This document shows, piece by piece, positions 58,936-64,000 of a stretch of DNA of 64,000 nucleotides; position 1 is the first letter of the stretch, and the number at the start of each line of letters is the position of its first letter. Source of the DNA: Streptomyces solicavernae. Lineage in GTDB: Bacteria > Actinomycetota > Actinomycetes > Streptomycetales > Streptomycetaceae. The notes under the pieces were generated by a model, which saw nothing but the letters and a program-made list of their open reading frames with translations, had not been told where the DNA came from and ran no database searches. The DNA lies in contig NZ_JASCIR010000002.1 in assembly GCF_029968095.1 (NCBI RefSeq), positions 434,001-498,000 on the forward strand, given 5' to 3'. A program made the position numbers and the translations under genes.

Positions 58936-59080
58936 CCTACGCGGCGATCTCCTCCTGGACCCATCAAAGGGCCCGGTTCTGGTGCTTCTCGCCGGACCAG
59001 TTGGCTCTGCAATCTAGCGCCATCGGCGGCTCCAGACGAGAGCCCGACGCCAACCCCCTCATCCCAGATGGGAGTTCTTC

Positions 59081-60196
<1,116 letters not shown>

Positions 60197-60236
60197 GCGT
60201 ACCGCGACTCCCAGTCGTACCGCGGCCTCTCCGGAG

Positions 60237-60340
60237 GACCTCACCGGAAGACCTCAAGACCTCACCGGAAGACCTCAAGACCTCACCGGAAGACCTCAAG
60301 ACCTCACCGGAAGACCTCAAGACCTCACCGGAGGACCTCT
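60237..60340 (+). repeat. 21-bp tandem repeat between ald and tpa
   Basis: Four units of GACCTCACCGGAAGACCTCA(A) at 60237, 60258, 60279 and 60300, plus a fifth degenerate copy (60321-60340). The copies are identical apart from the first base of the first, implying recent amplification. The 210-base gap contains no gene. Confidence 0.9.
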
Positions 60341-60406
60341 CCGGAGGCCCGCACCACCGCATCCAACACCGCCCGGCCGTCCGCCGGGCCAGGAGGGGAG
60401 ACCCAC

Positions 60407-61777
60407 GTGACCACCGATTCCGGCCTCCGCGCCCAGGCGCGGCGCCACCTCGGCCCGCACTTCACCCGCAAGGACGTCTGGCAGGACGCCGAGCTGCCCG
60501 TCTTCGTGCGCAGCGAGGGCTGCCACCTCTACGACGACCGTGGGCGGCGGTTCCTCGACGGCCTGGCGGGCCTGTTCTGCGTGAACATCGGCCACGGCCG
60601 CAGCGACATCGTGGCCGCCGCGAGCAAGCAGATGGAGACCCTGCCGTACTCCACCAACTGGGGCGCCGCCCACCCGCCGTCCATCGAAGCCGCCAGCCTG
60701 ATAGCCGAGCTGGCGCCCGGCGACCTCGGGGTGACCTTCTTCGTCAACTCCGGCTCGGAGGCCGTCGAGACGGCCATCAAGTTCGCCCGCCAGTACCACA
60801 AGAGCCAGGGCAACCCCGAGCGCACCAAGATCATCAGCCGGGAGATGGCCTACCACGGCGTCACCCTCGGCGCCCTGTCGGTGACCGGCCTCCCGAAGAT
60901 CCGCGACCCGTTCCTGCCGCTCCTTCCGGGCGTCCGCCACGTCCCCAACACCTTCGGCCGCACCGGCGACTGCGGCCCCGCCGCCGAGCTCGACTGCGTA
61001 CGCGCGATCGAGCAGGCCATCCTCGAAGAGGGCCCGGAGACCGTCGCCGCGGTCTTCGCCGAGCCGGTGCAGAACGGCCGCGGCGCACTGGTCCCGCCGG
61101 ACGGGTACTGGCGGGAGCTGCGCAGGATCTGCGACCGGTACGGCGTCCTGCTCGTCGCCGACGAGGTCATCTGCTCCTTCGGACGCCTCGGCCACTGGTT
61201 CGGCAGCGGCTACTTCGGCGTGGTGCCCGACATGGTCACCTTCGCCAAGGGCGCCACCTCGGGCTACGCCCCGCTGGGCGGCATGATCGCCCGGGAGCAG
61301 CTGGTCCAGGAGCTGTTCGACTCCCCGAAGGGCGGCACGTTCACCCATGGCGCGACCTGGGGCGGCCACCCGGTCTCCACCGCCGTCGCCGTCGCCAACA
61401 TCAAGGCCATGCGCGACGAGGACGTCCTGGGCAACGTCTGCACCCTCGGCCCCGAACTCCGCGCGGGGCTTGAGGAGATCAAGAACCGCCACCGCGTCGT
61501 CAAGGACGTCCGCGGTATGGGCTTCTTCTACGCGATCGAGCTCATGGCCGACCGCGAGACGGACCGGGAACTCTCGGCGGAGCAGTCGGCGAAGATCCTG
61601 CGTGAGGTGCTCCCGGCGGCGTTCAAGAAGACCGGGGTCATCCTGCGCCCCGACGACCGCGGCGCCACGATGATCATGGTCTCGCCGCCGCTGGTGGCCG
61701 ACCGCGCCGTGCTCGACGAGCTGCTCGCCGGCATCGACGTGATGGTCGGCGACGTACAGCGGAGTGTCAGCGCCTGA
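60407..61777 (+). CDS. tpa: class III aminotransferase, probable taurine:pyruvate aminotransferase
   Basis: A 456-residue fold-type I class III aminotransferase. LDGLAGLFCVNIGHGRSDIV and FFVNSGSEAVETAIKFARQY are typical of omega-amino acid:pyruvate enzymes. AEPVQNGRGALVPPDGYW and DEVICSFGRLGHWF bear the PLP-contacting Asp, and FAKGATSGYAPLGG has the PLP lysine (K281). Together with ald and xsc it should transfer the amino group of taurine to pyruvate, giving sulfoacetaldehyde and alanine. GTG 60407 follows GGAGGGGAG. A 12-bp hairpin follows the gene. Confidence 0.88.
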   Translation: MTTDSGLRAQARRHLGPHFTRKDVWQDAELPVFVRSEGCHLYDDRGRRFLDGLAGLFCVNIGHGRSDIVAAASKQMETLPYSTNWGAAHPPSIEAASLIAELAPGDLGVTFFVNSGSEAVETAIKFARQYHKSQGNPERTKIISREMAYHGVTLGALSVTGLPKIRDPFLPLLPGVRHVPNTFGRTGDCGPAAELDCVRAIEQAILEEGPETVAAVFAEPVQNGRGALVPPDGYWRELRRICDRYGVLLVADEVICSFGRLGHWFGSGYFGVVPDMVTFAKGATSGYAPLGGMIAREQLVQELFDSPKGGTFTHGATWGGHPVSTAVAVANIKAMRDEDVLGNVCTLGPELRAGLEEIKNRHRVVKDVRGMGFFYAIELMADRETDRELSAEQSAKILREVLPAAFKKTGVILRPDDRGATMIMVSPPLVADRAVLDELLAGIDVMVGDVQRSVSA

Positions 61778-61790
61778 GGCGCAAAGCGGG

Positions 61791-61819
61791 CGGGTCCGGT
61801 CCGAGAGGGACCGGACCCG
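61791..61819 (+). terminator. tpa terminator
   Basis: CGGGTCCGGTCC (61791-61802) pairs perfectly with GGACCGGACCCG (61808-61819), loop GAGAG, 13 bases after the tpa stop. Confidence 0.85.
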
Positions 61820-62181
61820 TCGTGGGGCGCCGGCGGGCGAATTCGCGCTGTACGGCCCCCGGGGAGTACCGCTCCCGGGTGTGGCATTTCCGCGCCCCGG
61901 TACCGCTGGAAATTCCGGCCCACCCTTTTTCATGCATTGCCCAACTTTCTCGATGCCCGTCGCGCACCCGCGCGCGCACGGGCGATCGGCATTTCCATGA
62001 AATCCCGAACTGGCACCCCTAGTAGGTCCAGAACTGGAGCTTTCCCCGCAATGCGGGGAGCGGCCATCATCCCGGCACTGCTGATTTTCCGCGGCGGCTT
62101 ACCCGAGCATTCCGGCCGGGGTGGTACCGCAGCGCCGCGATTCCTGAACGAAATGGGTTACCTGTGGGAGAGAACAAACTC
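61820..62181. other. 362-base leader region of the permease
   Basis: No gene recognised. More AT-rich than its surroundings, with ATTTCCATGAAAT (61991-62003), a perfect dyad, and related TGGCATTTCCG (61881-) and GGAAATTCC (61909-) elements. Likely contains the promoter and control sites of the permease gene. Confidence 0.45.
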
Positions 62182-63669
62182 GTGGACGGCGAAAAGCCCG
62201 AGCAGGGCGAGACAGCCGGACTGCGCAGCGAGCTCAAACAGAGGCATATGACGCTCATCGCCCTCGGCGGGGTGATCGGAGCCGGCCTCTTCGTCGGCAG
62301 CGGCGTCGTCATCCAGGAGACCGGCCCGGCAGCGATCATCTCGTTCGTCCTGGCCGGCGGCCTCGTCATCCTGGTGATGCGGATGCTCGGCGAGATGGCG
62401 GTCGCCCGCCCCTCCGCGGGCTCCTTCTACGAGTACGCGCGGCTCGCCCTCGGCCCCTGGGGCGGCTTCACCATCGGCTGGCTGTACTGGTACTTCTGGG
62501 TCAACGTGGTCGCGCTGGAAGCGGTGGCCGGCGCCACCCAGATCCACGCCTGGCTCCCGGGCGTGCCGCTGTGGGCCATCAGCCTCGGCCTGATGCTGCT
62601 GCTCACCGCGGTCAACATGTTCTCGGTGAAGTCGTTCGGCGAGTTCGAGTACTGGTTCTCGTCCATCAAGGTCGCCGCGATCAGCGTGTTCCTCATCCTG
62701 GGCCTGGTCTTCGTCGTCGGCCTGTGGCCCGGAGCGCACGCGGACGTCGGCAACCTGACGGCACATGAGGGCTTCGCCCCGCACGGCATCGGGCCCGTGC
62801 TCACCTCGGTCATCCCGGCGGTCGGCTTCTTCACCGGCGCCGAGATCGCGGCCCTCGCGGCGGCCGAGTCCAAGGAGCCGGGGCGCAACGTCGCCAGGGC
62901 CACCCGCTCGGTCGTCCTGCGCGTGCTGCTCTTCTACGTCGGCTCGATCTTCCTCGTCGTCGCCATCGTGCCGTGGAACGACGGCAGCATCACCGACGGG
63001 CCGTACATCTCCGCCCTCCAGCACATCGGGATCCCCTACGCCGGAACCCTGATGCGCATCCTCGTCCTCGTCGCCGTGCTGTCCTCCCTCAACGCCGGCC
63101 TCTACAGCGCCTCGCGCATCGTCTTCGCCCTCACCCGGCACCGCGACGCGCCGAGCGGCCTGACGAAGCTCAGCCGACGCGGTGTGCCGCAGCGCGCGAT
63201 CCTGCTCGCCACCGTGCTCGGTTACGTCTCCGTGGTCTTCGCCTACGTGTCGCCCGACACCGTGTTCTCCTTCATCGTCCACTCCTACGGAGCGGTGGCG
63301 CTGTTCGTCTACCTGCTCGTCGCGCTGTCCCAACTGCGCCTGCGCCGCCGCCTGGAGCGGGAGGACCCGGGGGCGCTCACCCTGAAGATGTGGGGCTACC
63401 CGTATCTGAGCTGGTTCACGGTCGCCGCCATGGCCCTGGTCATCCTCACCATGGCGGTGCTGCCCTCGACCCGCCTCGACTTCGGCACCAGCCTCCTGAC
63501 GCTCCTCACGGTCCTCGGCGCGTACGGCGTGATCCGCCTGCGCCGCCGAGCCGCCGACGGGCCCGCCCCGACGCCGCCGTCCGGCGGACCGCGGCCCACC
63601 CCGCTGCCGGGCCCGGCCGGACCGCCCGCCGACTCCCAGCGGCCACCGGTCCCGGCCCGGGAGCAGTGA
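62182..63669 (+). CDS. amino acid permease (APC superfamily, GabP-like)
   Basis: A permease of ~495 residues with 12 predicted spans. The APC signature ALGGVIGAGLFVGSG opens span 1, followed by RPSAGSFYEYARLALGPWGG, GAEIAALAAAESKEPGRNV and SSLNAGLYSASRIVFALTRH. It resembles GABA/aromatic amino-acid permeases; the omega-amino acid GABA and taurine are similar, so taurine uptake is plausible. GTG 62182 has GGGAGAG at good spacing; GTG 62164 is an in-frame alternative. The C-terminal ~40 residues are Pro-rich. Ends at a convergent terminator. Confidence 0.87.
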   Translation: MDGEKPEQGETAGLRSELKQRHMTLIALGGVIGAGLFVGSGVVIQETGPAAIISFVLAGGLVILVMRMLGEMAVARPSAGSFYEYARLALGPWGGFTIGWLYWYFWVNVVALEAVAGATQIHAWLPGVPLWAISLGLMLLLTAVNMFSVKSFGEFEYWFSSIKVAAISVFLILGLVFVVGLWPGAHADVGNLTAHEGFAPHGIGPVLTSVIPAVGFFTGAEIAALAAAESKEPGRNVARATRSVVLRVLLFYVGSIFLVVAIVPWNDGSITDGPYISALQHIGIPYAGTLMRILVLVAVLSSLNAGLYSASRIVFALTRHRDAPSGLTKLSRRGVPQRAILLATVLGYVSVVFAYVSPDTVFSFIVHSYGAVALFVYLLVALSQLRLRRRLEREDPGALTLKMWGYPYLSWFTVAAMALVILTMAVLPSTRLDFGTSLLTLLTVLGAYGVIRLRRRAADGPAPTPPSGGPRPTPLPGPAGPPADSQRPPVPAREQ

Positions 63670-63695
63670 GGGAGCCGTCGCGCAGTCCCTGGCCC

Positions 63696-63723
63696 GAGGG
63701 GCGGTCCGGACAGGCCGCCCCTC
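63696..63723. terminator. bidirectional terminator
   Basis: GAGGGGCGG (63696-63704) pairs with CCGCCCCTC (63715-63723), 10-base loop, between the permease and the convergent PucR-type gene. Confidence 0.75.
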
Positions 63724-64000
63724 ACACCCCCTCCCGCCAGACCCGCAGCGCCAGATGGAGCGGCAGCGCGCGAGGGGTGCCCGTCGGGTCGCCGCCGAGG
63801 AGGTCGAAGGCGCGTTGCAGGCGGGCGTAGAGGGACTGCCGCTGCAGATGCAGGTCGGCCGCCGTACGGGTCTTGTTGAAGCCGGAGTCGAAGTACGCGC
63901 TCAGCGTGGTGAGCAGTACGTCGCGCTCCTCGTCGCGCAACGTCAGCAGCAGCCCCAGCTGTTCGCGTACGAGCTGCTCCGCCGGAGTGCGGAACGCGTC
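63722..64000 (-). CDS. PucR/CdaR-type regulator, C-terminal part (cut by window edge)
   Basis: The minus-strand frame is open to the window edge and encodes ~92 residues ending a PucR-family activator. LLTTLSAYFDSGFNKTRTAADL and HLQRQSLYARLQRAFDLLGG form the C-terminal helix-turn-helix (PucR HTH-30) that defines the family. In Streptomyces such regulators often control amine, purine or GABA catabolism, so it could act on the convergent permease and tpa genes. The sensor part lies outside the window. Confidence 0.88.
   Translation of the reverse strand, partial: DAFRTPAEQLVREQLGLLLTLRDEERDVLLTTLSAYFDSGFNKTRTAADLHLQRQSLYARLQRAFDLLGGDPTGTPRALPLHLALRVWREGV

Noticed and set aside
60237..60340. 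CRISPR-like or coding repeat
   Set aside because: Contiguous 21-bp units without spacers; the in-frame extension of a neighbouring frame (SPEDLKT repeats) has no gene context.

Overview
The window is a piece of a Streptomyces (or very close actinomycete) chromosome. Evidence: very high GC, frequent GTG/TTG starts, GGAGG-type ribosome binding sites, ATGA/GTGA stop-start overlaps inside operons, two conservons (CvnA-CvnB-CvnC-CvnD), an XRE-DUF5753/DUF6879 regulatory set, and TTGACC-type promoters. It is mostly ordinary catabolic chromosome, with one small decayed accessory island and an unusual number of short tandem repeats.

Left part (1-13.6 kb). A truncated MFS transporter and a class II aldolase face a TetR regulator across a triple tandem operator. 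From 2.1 to 8.2 kb lies an accessory island. It holds a broken phage-like structural gene, an XRE-DUF5753 regulator with two small partner proteins, small hypothetical genes, a radical SAM/SPASM enzyme overlapping a 48-residue candidate peptide precursor, an APH-fold kinase and a frameshifted methyltransferase. A 29-bp element recurs upstream of two transcription units there. Then come an esterase/MarR divergent pair with a perfect 28-bp operator, an SGNH hydrolase, a CMD-family protein and an MBL-fold hydrolase.

Lactate block (12.8-18.8 kb). A FadR-type GntR regulator, L-lactate permease and lutABC carry matching GGTC-N-GACC operators at all three promoters, so they form a self-contained lactate regulon.

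Conservon block (19.2-30.4 kb). Two complete conservons lie head to tail. The first is flanked by a normal P450 plus a crotonase and by a second P450 lacking the ExxR glutamate. The second ends in a GAF protein.

Middle (30.6-47.4 kb). A LacI regulator, an NMT1/THI5-type ABC transporter, and a secreted ThuA/sugar-dehydrogenase/PKD/CBM6 protein with a Tat-exported isomerase share an identical 14-bp operator. Further on are two unrelated enzymes, a split transketolase, tRNA-Pro(GGG), and an ECF sigma/anti-sigma pair followed by a YncE-like beta-propeller and an EF-hand secreted protein.

Taurine block (47.4-63.7 kb). It contains a YeiH-type exporter with divergent LysR regulator, pta, xsc, an IclR regulator, a MoxR ATPase/VWA pair, a MocR/TauR-like regulator, alanine dehydrogenase, a taurine:pyruvate-type aminotransferase and an amino-acid permease. 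Together these encode uptake, transamination to sulfoacetaldehyde, pyruvate regeneration, cleavage by Xsc to acetyl phosphate and sulfite, conversion to acetyl-CoA, and probably sulfite/sulfate export. Four gaps in this block are filled by different tandem repeats, the most striking being nine copies of CCACACCTGTGG. The window ends in a truncated PucR-type regulator.
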